Source: CAYQDR01 sp964416315 (lineage in GTDB: Bacteria; Methylomirabilota; Methylomirabilia; Rokubacteriales; DASRDR01). Taken from it: a stretch of 29,511 bases of DNA. Positions 1 through 6,550 of this stretch are shown here, in pieces; position 1 is the stretch's first letter; the number at the start of each line of letters is the position of its first letter. Below the pieces are notes generated by a model. That model was not told the DNA's origin. It ran no database searches and saw only the letters and a program-made list of their open reading frames with translations. Position numbers and translations under genes: made by a program. Where the stretch lies: NCBI GenBank assembly GCA_964416315.1, contig CAYQDR010000053.1, forward strand, positions 1 to 29,511, in the 5' to 3' direction.

Positions 1-177
1 CAGCTCGCCGGGACGCGCTCGGCCTGCGGCCTCGCGGGCGTCCCGCCCCTCCGGTCGGGTCGTCGGCGCCCCTCAACGTACACGGAGTACGCCTCGGGGC
101 GCCTCCTCCCTGCGTCTTCCAGCTCGCCGGGACGCGCTCGGCCTGCGGCCTCGCGGGCGTCCCGTCCCTCCGGCGGG
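1..177. repeat. Palindromic direct repeat with 119-bp period upstream of rpoN
   Basis: A 59-bp block at 1-59 recurs at 120-177 with one substitution and one deleted base, giving a period of 119. Each block contains a two-tier inverted repeat: outer arms CGGGACGC/GCGTCCCG (9-16 with 38-45, and 128-135 with 157-164) around an inner GGCC-TGC-GGCC. The spacer between blocks holds a second palindrome (65-103). No gene is recognised before position 239. The array may extend beyond the left window edge. This looks like an intergenic repeat of the REP/BIME kind; function unknown. Confidence 0.8.
65..103. repeat. Two-tier palindrome in the spacer of the 119-bp repeat
   Basis: Perfect outer arms GGCGCCCC (65-72) and GGGGCGCC (96-103) enclose perfect inner arms CGTAC (77-81) and GTACG (87-91). 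It could fold as a long hairpin in RNA or a cruciform in DNA. No T-tract follows, so it is not a classic terminator. Confidence 0.7.
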
Positions 178-200
178 ATCTGCTCGGTTCTTGGCCCGGC

Positions 201-216
201 GCAGGCTGTAGCCTGC
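201..216. other. Small hairpin in the rpoN leader
   Basis: GCAGGC (201-206) and GCCTGC (211-216) pair around a TGTA loop, 22 bases before the rpoN start. No clear promoter hexamers are visible between the repeat and rpoN, so rpoN may be transcribed from upstream of the window. Confidence 0.4.
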
Positions 217-238
217 CGAGGCGGTAGGGGCGCCCGCC

Positions 239-1672
239 GTGGCGATGGAAGCCCGCCTCGCGCTCCGTCAGACGCAGCGCTTGGTCATGACGCCGATGCT
301 GCAGCAGGCGATCCGCCTGCTGCAGCTCTCGACGCTCGAGCTGCAGGAGCTCTTGCAGGAGGAGCTGACCGAAAACCCGCTGCTCGAAGAGATGGAGCCA
401 GAGGACGCCCCGACCCCGGAAGCGACACCGGGGCCCGAGGAAGCCGCGGCCCCTGAGGCCCCCGGCGCCGACGCCGAGGGCGCGGATCTCCCCTTCGACC
501 CGATGGAGGTCCTCTTCGGCCCGCCCGAGGAGCGGAGCCTCGTCGCGCAGGAGGCACCCGAGGAGAGCCGCTTCGAGAACTTCATCACGGTCGCGCCCAC
601 GCTGGCCGAGCACCTGGACGCGCAGCTTCGCCTCGTCGTGGTCGAGCCGGACGTCCGCCGGGCGGCCGAGGTGGTGATCGGCAACCTCGACGAGGACGGA
701 TACCTGCAGACGACGCTCGAGGAGATCGTCGAGAAGACGGGACTGCCCGCGACGGCCGTGGAGAAGGCCCTGGCCGTCGTCCAGGACCTCGACCCCGCAG
801 GCGTGGGTGCCCGGGACCTCCGCGAGTGCCTCCTCATCCAGCTCCGGGGCCAGCCGGATCCCGACCCGGTCGCGATCGAGATCCTCGAGGCGCACTTCGA
901 GGCCTTCCAGCGCTGCCGGTACGCGGAGATCGCCCGGGCGCTCAAGCGGGACCCGGACCGGGTCCTGGAGGCCGTGGAGCAGATCGCCCGGCTGGAGCCG
1001 AAGCCCGGGCGGCGCTTCGCCGTCGACGACACTCGCTACATCACCCCCGACGTCCACGTCCACAAGATGGATGACGGCTACGTCGTGATGCTGAACGACG
1101 ACGGGATCCCGCGGCTCCGGATCAACCGCGAGTACCGTTCGTTGCTCGGGCGGGACAAGGACGACGAGGGTCGCCGATACGTGGAGGAGCGGCTGCGCTC
1201 GGCGGTCTGGCTGATCAAGAGCGTCCATCAACGCCAGCGGACGCTCTATCGCGTGACGGACTCGATCGTGCGGTTCCAGAAGGAGTTCCTGGACAAGGGG
1301 CTTCCCTTCCTCCGGCCCCTCGCGCTCCGCGACGTGGCGGAGGACATCGGGATGCACGAGTCCACGGTCAGCCGGGTGACGACCAACAAGTACGTCCAGA
1401 CGCCACAGGGGCTGTTCGAGCTGAAGTTCTTCTTCCACAGCGGCATCTCGACCGGACGAGGCGACGTGGTCTCCTCGGTGAGCGTGAAGAAGCTGATCCA
1501 GGACCTCGTGGCCGGGGAGGACTCGCGCAAGCCCCTGTCGGACCAGGATGTCACCCGCACCCTGCGGGACCGGGGGCTCACGATCGCCCGCCGGACGGTG
1601 GCCAAGTACCGCGAGGAGCTCGGCATGCTCCCCTCCCACCAGCGCCGCCTGGCGAGCCGGAAGCGCGGCTGA
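239..1672 (+). CDS. rpoN: RNA polymerase sigma-54 factor
   Basis: Sigma-54 directs RNA polymerase to -24/-12 promoters that need AAA+ activators. The 477-residue protein has the family order. Region I (about 1-50) carries the glutamine/leucine-rich activator-interacting segment with the motif MTPMLQQAIRLLQLSTLELQ. Region II (about 50-95) is acidic and proline-rich. The core-binding region follows, then a helix-turn-helix around ALRDVAEDIGMHESTVSR. The C-terminal RpoN box ARRTVAKYRE (about 450-459) reads the -24 element. Length matches the usual 450-500 residues. The start is GTG 239 with a GGGG tract about eight bases upstream. ATG 245 is an equally good alternative and would give the same N-terminal spacing as E. 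coli RpoN. hpf follows after 13 bases, the classical rpoN-hpf arrangement. Confidence 0.96.
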   Translation: MAMEARLALRQTQRLVMTPMLQQAIRLLQLSTLELQELLQEELTENPLLEEMEPEDAPTPEATPGPEEAAAPEAPGADAEGADLPFDPMEVLFGPPEERSLVAQEAPEESRFENFITVAPTLAEHLDAQLRLVVVEPDVRRAAEVVIGNLDEDGYLQTTLEEIVEKTGLPATAVEKALAVVQDLDPAGVGARDLRECLLIQLRGQPDPDPVAIEILEAHFEAFQRCRYAEIARALKRDPDRVLEAVEQIARLEPKPGRRFAVDDTRYITPDVHVHKMDDGYVVMLNDDGIPRLRINREYRSLLGRDKDDEGRRYVEERLRSAVWLIKSVHQRQRTLYRVTDSIVRFQKEFLDKGLPFLRPLALRDVAEDIGMHESTVSRVTTNKYVQTPQGLFELKFFFHSGISTGRGDVVSSVSVKKLIQDLVAGEDSRKPLSDQDVTRTLRDRGLTIARRTVAKYREELGMLPSHQRRLASRKRG

Positions 1673-1674
1673 CC

Positions 1675-1688
1675 GGAGACCTGCGCTG
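1675..1688 (+). promoter_or_regulatory. Ribosome binding site fixing a CTG start for hpf
   Basis: GGAG at 1675-1678 lies seven bases before CTG 1686. The hpf frame has no ATG, GTG or TTG between an ATG at 1548, deep inside rpoN, and this point. The next GTG (1713) would delete the first beta-strand of the domain. The CTG therefore best explains initiation. Confidence 0.65.
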
Positions 1689-2219
1689 ACGACGCACATC
1701 CGGGGCCGCGGCGTCGTGCTCTCCCCGGCGCTCCGCCGCCGGGTCGAGGCGAAGCTGGCCCGGGTCAGCCGCTTTCTTGCCAAGGTCACCGAGGCGCGCG
1801 TCGTGCTGGCCCTGGAGCGCTATCGGCACCTGGCGGAGGTGACGCTCCAGGCGAAGCAGGCGACCCTCCACGCGGAGGCGGCCGCCGCGGACTTCCAGAC
1901 GGCGGTGGACCTGGCGCTGGGACACCTCCAGGAGCAGGTGCGCCGGCGCAAGGAGCGTCTGCGGGCGCGGAAGCCGCGACCGTCGCGGCAGATTGCCGAG
2001 CCCGGCAGCGAGGCGCCCGGAGGAGCGGACGCGGCCGAGGAGCCCGGCGTGGTCGTGCGGCGGCTGAGCGCCAAGCCGATGACGGTGGACGAGGCGCTCG
2101 AGCAGCTGCGCATCCGCCGGGACGGCCTCCTGGTCTTCACCAACGCCCGGAGCCGGGCCGTCAACGTCCTCCGCCGGCGGCCGGACGGCCGGCTCGAGCT
2201 CGTCGAGCCGGCTGGCTGA
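1686..2219 (+). CDS. hpf: Ribosome hibernation promoting factor, long form
   Basis: The protein (177 residues from CTG 1686) binds the 30S decoding region and, in its long form, dimerises ribosomes into 100S particles. Residues 2-95 match the S30AE/HPF domain, beginning with the strand TTHIRGRG, which aligns with the start of E. coli HPF. A charged, Ala/Pro-rich linker (about 96-120) leads to the C-terminal dimerisation domain (about 122-173), with the typical KPMTVDEALEQL and LLVFTNARS segments. The two-domain form is usual outside gamma-proteobacteria. The gene lies 13 bases after rpoN and so is probably co-transcribed with it. The odd point is the CTG start codon, inferred from the good Shine-Dalgarno and the lack of any other start. 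Identity is secure; the start is fairly secure. Confidence 0.93.
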   Translation: MTTHIRGRGVVLSPALRRRVEAKLARVSRFLAKVTEARVVLALERYRHLAEVTLQAKQATLHAEAAAADFQTAVDLALGHLQEQVRRRKERLRARKPRPSRQIAEPGSEAPGGADAAEEPGVVVRRLSAKPMTVDEALEQLRIRRDGLLVFTNARSRAVNVLRRRPDGRLELVEPAG

Positions 2220-2247
2220 GCAGCGTGCTGGAAGACTCGCAGCGGTT

Positions 2248-2263
2248 CGACTCGTTTGAGTCG
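2248..2263. other. Perfect hairpin between hpf and rapZ
   Basis: CGACTC (2248-2253), loop GTTT, GAGTCG (2258-2263). It follows the hpf stop by 28 bases and precedes repeat copy A. There is no T-tract; it could be an mRNA-stabilising or processing hairpin within the operon. Confidence 0.45.
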
Positions 2264-2272
2264 CGCCGGAAC

Positions 2273-2352
2273 GAGGCGCTCCGAGCGCGGGCTTTGCCCG
2301 CGCAATCGATCGGGGGGAGGTTCGGAAGGGGGGCAGAGCCCCCCTCCGAGGA
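2273..2352 (+). repeat. Dispersed palindromic repeat, copy A
   Basis: Contains the core gaggcgctccgagcgcggg, a perfect hairpin GCGCGGGC-TTT-GCCCGCGC (2285-2303), a G-rich spacer, and a second hairpin GGGGGGC-AGA-GCCCCCC (2328-2344), extendable with one bulge. It ends in CTCCGAGGA. The same arrangement recurs at 7744-7835 and 15661-15754; the first hairpin is identical in the 15661 copy. The terminal GAGGA (2348-2352) is eight bases before the rapZ GTG, so the repeat seems to supply its Shine-Dalgarno. Confidence 0.8.
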
Positions 2353-2360
2353 TTAACGCC

Positions 2361-3269
2361 GTGGCGAGCGCCGCGCACGACCGCGGGCGGCCGGGGCCCT
2401 CCGACGCCGGCCCCCTGCGATTCATCATCATCACGGGCCTGTCGGGGGCCGGGAAGAGCTACGCGATCAAGTGCTTCGAAGACATGGGGTACTATTGCGT
2501 CGACAACCTGCCGACGACGCTCATCCCGATCTTCGCCGAGCTGTGCGCCCACTCGACGCGGCGCATCCACCGGATCGCCCTCGGCGTGGACGTGCGCGAG
2601 GGCGAGTACCTCACGCCGGTCGGCGAGGTGCTCTCGGAGCTCCGGCACCGCGGCTACGCGACCGAGGTCCTCTTCCTCGAGGCCGGGGAGGAGGTGCTGG
2701 TCCGCCGCTACCACGAGACCCGCCGACGCCACCCCGCCGGGGAGACGGTGCTGGAGGGGATCCAGGCCGAGCGAGAGCTGCTCGCACACCTCCGCGAGAT
2801 CGCCGACCGCGTGATCGACACCTCCCACATCACCGTCCACCAGCTCAAGCAGATGCTCGTCGAGCTGTACGGCGAGCAGGAGCCGCGACTCGGGCTGAAC
2901 GTGAACCTCATCTCGTTCGGCTACAAGTACGGGATCCCGTACGACGCCGACCTCGTGCTCGACTGCCGGTTCCTCCCGAACCCGTTCTTCGTGGAAGACC
3001 TGAAGGCGCACGACGGGCGGGCCGTCGCCGTGCGCCGGTTCGTGTTCGACCATCCCGAGGGGCGCGGGTTCCTTGAGCGGGTGCGCGAGTTCCTCGCCTA
3101 CCTCTTGCCGCGCTACCAGCGGGAAGGGAAGGCCTACCTCACCGTCGCCGTCGGCTGCACGGGCGGCCGCCACCGGTCCGTGGCCCTCGTGGAGGAGCTC
3201 CGCGAGGTCGTGGAGCAGGCGGGATTCCCGCTCACGGTGAGCCACCGGGACGTGGAACGCGAGGCCTGA
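2361..3269 (+). CDS. rapZ: RNase adapter protein RapZ (YvcJ family nucleotide-binding protein)
   Basis: RapZ-family proteins bind nucleotides; E. coli RapZ delivers the GlmZ sRNA to RNase E, and Bacillus YvcJ affects cell-wall metabolism. The start GTG 2361 is chosen for GAGGA at 2348-2352 and for family length, giving 302 residues. Walker A GLSGAGKS is at about 26-33, followed by the family signature EDMGYYCVDNLP (40-51). The C-terminal half carries SFGYKYGIPYDADLVLDCRF, LPNPFFVEDL and the conserved CTGGRHRSVALVEEL. The protein ends SHRDVEREA. E. coli RapZ ends in a basic cluster used for RNA binding, which is absent here. Location in an rpoN-hpf operon is classical, but no ptsN or hprK lies between hpf and rapZ. 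Confidence 0.95.
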   Translation: MASAAHDRGRPGPSDAGPLRFIIITGLSGAGKSYAIKCFEDMGYYCVDNLPTTLIPIFAELCAHSTRRIHRIALGVDVREGEYLTPVGEVLSELRHRGYATEVLFLEAGEEVLVRRYHETRRRHPAGETVLEGIQAERELLAHLREIADRVIDTSHITVHQLKQMLVELYGEQEPRLGLNVNLISFGYKYGIPYDADLVLDCRFLPNPFFVEDLKAHDGRAVAVRRFVFDHPEGRGFLERVREFLAYLLPRYQREGKAYLTVAVGCTGGRHRSVALVEELREVVEQAGFPLTVSHRDVEREA

Positions 3270-3293
3270 CGGCCGGCGCGGCCGGGCGACCTC

Positions 3294-5396
3294 ATGGCGC
3301 TCACCTTCATCTTCGGCGTCCACAACCACCAGCCCCTCGGCAACCTCGACGACGTCGTGGACGCCGCGGTGCGGCAGGCCTACCGGCCGCTGCTCCAGAC
3401 GCTGCGCCGCTTCCCGGGCATCCGCGTCCTGGTCCACACTTCCGGGATCCTCCTGGAGTGGTGGGAAAAGCACGCGCCCGACGTGGTGGATCTCCTCGGA
3501 GAGCTCGCGGCGCGCGGCCAGGTGGAGCCGCTCACCGGCGGGTTCGCCGAGCCGATCCTGCCGCTCCTGCCCCACCACGACAAGGTGGGGCAGATCCGGG
3601 CGCTCACGGAGCGCGTCGCGCGGCGCCTCGGCGTGCGCCCGCGGGGGATGTGGCTCGCCGAGCGGGTGTGGGAGCCGCACCTGGCGGCGCCGCTCGCCGA
3701 GGCGGGCGTGGAGTACATCCTCGTGGACGACTACCACTTCCTCCTGGCCGGCCTCGACCCTGACCGCCTCTCGGGGTACTACCTCACGGAGGAGCAGGGG
3801 CGGAGCGTGGCCGTGTTCCCGATCAGCCAGCGGTTCCGCTACCTGGTTCCGTTCCACCCGGTGGAGGAGGTGTTCGCGGCGCTGGCGGAGCGCTCCGCGA
3901 GCGGCGGGGCCGTCACGCTGGTGGACGACGGGGAGAAGTTCGGCGTCTGGCCCGGGACCCACCGGACCGTGTACGGCGAGGGGTGGCTCGAGGCGTTCTT
4001 CTCCGGGCTCGGCAGCGTGCCGGACGTCGAGGTGGCGACGGCCGGGGAGTACCTGGACGGCCACCCGCCGACGGGGCGCGTGTACCTGCCGACGGCGAGC
4101 TACCGGGAGATGGGGGAGTGGGTGCTGCCCCCGGAAGCCGGGCGCGTCCTCGAGCGCGCCCGGTCGGCCCTCGAGGCCCAGGGCGAACGTGAGGGGGCCC
4201 AGCTCCTCCGCGGGGGGTTCTGGCGGAACTTCCTGGTGCGCTATCCCGAGGGGAACGACGCGTACCGGAAGATGCTGCGCCTGAGCGCTCGCATCGCCAC
4301 GGCGCTGGCCGCGCGTCCCGACGACCCGGAGCTCCTCGCGGCCCGCGAGGCGCTCTGGCGCGGGCAGTGCAACGACGCCTACTGGCACGGCATCTTCGGC
4401 GGCATCTACCTGCCGCATCTCCGGCGCGCGGTCCGCAGCGCGCTCCTCGACGCCGAGGCCCGGCTGGAGCGTGCCCTGGATCCGGGCAGGCGCGTCGTCC
4501 ACGAGTCCGGGGACCTGGACGGCGACGGTGCCGTCGAGCTCGCCGTCCGGTCCGATCGCCTGGCGCTCCTCCTGCGGCCGGCGCAGGGGGGGACGGTGAC
4601 CGAGCTCGCGTACCGGCCGCTCCGCTTCGACCTCGCGGACGTCCTGACGCGCCGACCCGAGCACTCGCACCTCAAGATCGCCGAGGCCGAGCAGGCCGGG
4701 ACCCCCGGGGGCCCCCCCCGCACGATCCACGAGACGTGGGTGGTGAAGGAGGCCGGGCTCGGGCGCCTGCTTGCCTACGACCCGTACCGGCGGGCGAGCC
4801 TTCAGGACTACCTGCTCGCGCCGGACGGGGAGGGCGCCGCGGACGTCGAGCAGGCGTGGGTCGCGTTCCCAGGGCGGCCCTGCCGCGCCGCCGTGCGCGA
4901 GGAGGCGGACGCCGCCGTCACGGTCGAGCTCCGGGCGGCCGCGGTGGCCCAGGGGACCGGCGTGGAGCTCACCAAGATCGTCGAGCTGCGCGCGGGCGCG
5001 GACTCGCTCGAGGCGCGGTACGAGCTCCGGGCGACGCAGCCGCTCCGCGCCCGGTTCGCGGTCCGGTGGAATCTGACCCTGACGGGTTCCGCCCCCGACC
5101 GCTACTACCGCATCGAAAAAGGGGAAACGGCCTCCCTCGAGAGCACCGGCACGCGCCCCGGCGAGCGGCTCGAGCTGGTGGACGAGTGGCTCGGGCTCGC
5201 GGCGGGGCTCTGGTGGACCCCGGCAGGCCGCGTGGACTGGGGCCCGGTCTACACGGTGTCCCTGTCGGAGGCGGGCCTCGAGCGGGTCTGGCAGGGCGCG
5301 CAGGTCACCGTGAGCTGGCCGGTGGACCTGGGTCCCGCGCCGTGGAGCGGGCGGATCGGGCTCACCCTCGAGGCGCGCCGCGGAGGGCGGTCCTGA
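3294..5396 (+). CDS. GH57 family 4-alpha-glucanotransferase / alpha-amylase-like enzyme
   Basis: This 700-residue protein matches the Thermococcus litoralis 4-alpha-glucanotransferase type of glycoside hydrolase family 57, retaining enzymes that cleave or transfer alpha-1,4-glucan chains. Visible family motifs are HNHQP (10-14); WLAERVWEP (120-128), whose E123 is the expected nucleophile; and VDDGEKFG (210-217), which carries the acid/base aspartate. The C-terminal half (about 400-700), starting near HESGDLDGDGAVEL, is the beta-rich domain of this subfamily (DUF1925/DUF1926-like). No signal peptide is seen, so it is presumably cytoplasmic and acts on glycogen or maltodextrin. It starts at ATG 3294, 24 bases after rapZ, without a clear Shine-Dalgarno, and ends in CTGA overlapping the next gene. 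Glucanotransferase versus amylase activity cannot be told from sequence alone. Confidence 0.9.
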   Translation: MALTFIFGVHNHQPLGNLDDVVDAAVRQAYRPLLQTLRRFPGIRVLVHTSGILLEWWEKHAPDVVDLLGELAARGQVEPLTGGFAEPILPLLPHHDKVGQIRALTERVARRLGVRPRGMWLAERVWEPHLAAPLAEAGVEYILVDDYHFLLAGLDPDRLSGYYLTEEQGRSVAVFPISQRFRYLVPFHPVEEVFAALAERSASGGAVTLVDDGEKFGVWPGTHRTVYGEGWLEAFFSGLGSVPDVEVATAGEYLDGHPPTGRVYLPTASYREMGEWVLPPEAGRVLERARSALEAQGEREGAQLLRGGFWRNFLVRYPEGNDAYRKMLRLSARIATALAARPDDPELLAAREALWRGQCNDAYWHGIFGGIYLPHLRRAVRSALLDAEARLERALDPGRRVVHESGDLDGDGAVELAVRSDRLALLLRPAQGGTVTELAYRPLRFDLADVLTRRPEHSHLKIAEAEQAGTPGGPPRTIHETWVVKEAGLGRLLAYDPYRRASLQDYLLAPDGEGAADVEQAWVAFPGRPCRAAVREEADAAVTVELRAAAVAQGTGVELTKIVELRAGADSLEARYELRATQPLRARFAVRWNLTLTGSAPDRYYRIEKGETASLESTGTRPGERLELVDEWLGLAAGLWWTPAGRVDWGPVYTVSLSEAGLERVWQGAQVTVSWPVDLGPAPWSGRIGLTLEARRGGRS
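5382..5395 (+). promoter_or_regulatory. Ribosome binding site and CTGA overlap for the PGI/PMI gene
   Basis: GGAGGG at 5382-5387 is five bases before CTG 5393, whose last two bases form the TGA of the GH57 gene. No ATG, GTG or TTG lies upstream in this frame near the junction. The first GTG or ATG downstream (codons 50 and 55) would remove the N-terminal part of the SIS domain. Confidence 0.65.
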
Positions 5397-6469
5397 GCGC
5401 CCGTCTGGACGCCCCGGCGACCTACGCGGCGGGGGACCCCCACGGGTTCGGCGAGCTCCTGCGCGGGTTCGCCGATCAGGTCGCCGACGCCGCGCGCGTC
5501 GCCGAGGGGCTCCGCCTCCCGGACGCCCCGCCCGGCGCGGTGATCGTGGCCGGCATGGGCGGCTCGGCGATCGCGGGGGACTTCCTCCAGACGCTCTGCC
5601 ATGACCGGGCGCCGTTTCCCGTCCAGGTCGTGCGGGGCTACGACCTCCCGGCGTGGGTCGGCCCCGATGCCCTCGTGGTCGTGTCGAGCTACTCGGGGAA
5701 CACCGAGGAGACGCTCGCCGCGTGCGCCGCGGCACGGGCGCGCGGGGCACGGCTGCTCGCGGTGACGGCGGGGGGCGAGCTGGGCGCACGCGCGCGCCGC
5801 GAGGGGCTCCCGTGCGTGCGCCTCCCCGGGGGCCTGCCGCCGCGCGGGGCGCTCGGCTACCTGCTCATCCCGCTGCTCGTGCTGCTCGACCGCGTGGGCG
5901 GGGGCCTCGGCGGCGTCGAGGAGCGGGAGGAGGCGGTCGCCCTGCTGAAGGCCTTCGGGGCGGAGCTCGCCCCGGAAGCGCCCTCAGCCCGCAACGCGGC
6001 CAAGGAGCTCGCGGCCTGGTTCGAGGGGCGGATCCCGGTCGTCTACGGCACGGAGCTCACCGCGCCCGTCGCCTACCGCTGGCGCACCCAGCTCGAAGAG
6101 AACGCCAAGGTGGTCGCGCTCTCCGGCGCGCTCCCGGAGATCGACCACAACGCCCTCGAGGCCTGGGCCGCGATGCCGGACGGCCCCTGGGCGGTGCTCT
6201 TCCTGCGGGACGGCGCGGAGCATCCCCGCGTCGCGCGACGCCTCGTCGCGACGCGGGCGATTGCCGAAGCGCGGGTCCCCGCGCGCGAGGCCCGCGCGCG
6301 GGGGAGCGGCCGGCTCGCGCGCCTGCTCTCGCTCGTGCACCTCGGAGACTGGGTGAGCTACTACCTGGCGCTCCTGCGCGGCGTGGATCCGTGGACCGTG
6401 GCCACGCTCGAGGGTTTCAAGCAGCGGATGGCGGAGGAGGACGCCGCGGGAGAGCGCCAAAAGCCTTGA
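5393..6469 (+). CDS. Bifunctional phosphoglucose/phosphomannose isomerase
   Basis: Interconverts glucose-6-phosphate or mannose-6-phosphate with fructose-6-phosphate. The 358-residue protein has an N-terminal SIS domain with AGMGGSAIAGD (53-63) and the sugar-phosphate loop SSYSGNTEET (98-107). The C-terminal PGI/PMI domain carries QLEENAK (233-239) and PEIDHN (248-253). By comparison with the Pyrobaculum enzyme, a glutamate near 235 and H252 are the likely catalytic residues. Length fits the PGI/PMI family of archaea and some bacteria, shorter than classical PGI (about 550). The start is CTG 5393 within a CTGA overlap with the GH57 gene, supported by GGAGGG. The pair would link glucan remodelling to hexose-phosphate and mannose supply. 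Product confidence is high; start moderate. Confidence 0.9.
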   Translation: MSARLDAPATYAAGDPHGFGELLRGFADQVADAARVAEGLRLPDAPPGAVIVAGMGGSAIAGDFLQTLCHDRAPFPVQVVRGYDLPAWVGPDALVVVSSYSGNTEETLAACAAARARGARLLAVTAGGELGARARREGLPCVRLPGGLPPRGALGYLLIPLLVLLDRVGGGLGGVEEREEAVALLKAFGAELAPEAPSARNAAKELAAWFEGRIPVVYGTELTAPVAYRWRTQLEENAKVVALSGALPEIDHNALEAWAAMPDGPWAVLFLRDGAEHPRVARRLVATRAIAEARVPAREARARGSGRLARLLSLVHLGDWVSYYLALLRGVDPWTVATLEGFKQRMAEEDAAGERQKP

Positions 6470-6494
6470 GCGCTCGCGGGGCCCGTGTTAGAGT
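6466..6494 (+). promoter_or_regulatory. Sigma70-type promoter for metK
   Basis: TTGAGC (6466-6471), a 17-base spacer and TAGAGT (6489-6494), preceded by TGT (6486-6488) as an extended -10. The -35 box overlaps the TGA stop (6467-6469) of the preceding gene. The expected start point, about 6501, leaves a 50-base leader. It ends in GGAGG (6541-6545), five bases before the metK ATG. Confidence 0.65.
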
Positions 6495-6550
6495 AGCGCG
6501 CTGTGGCGGCCCGAGCGGCCGCGTGATCACGACGAGCTGAGGAGGCGGAG

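Noticed and set aside
2256..2360. Longer N-terminus for RapZ from the upstream in-frame start
   Set aside because: It would translate repeat copy A. GTG 2361 has GAGGA at eight bases and gives the normal family length.
1578..5789. Very long open frame on the minus strand, about 1400 codons, antisense to hpf, rapZ, GH57 and PGI/PMI
   Set aside because: Low-complexity Arg/Pro/Ala/Gly composition without recognisable domains, opposite well-supported genes. Long antisense frames are expected at this GC content. The same applies to the minus-strand frames at 12572-15649, 22490-26413 and 26379-29402, and to the + strand frame at 15873-18161 opposite lptFG.
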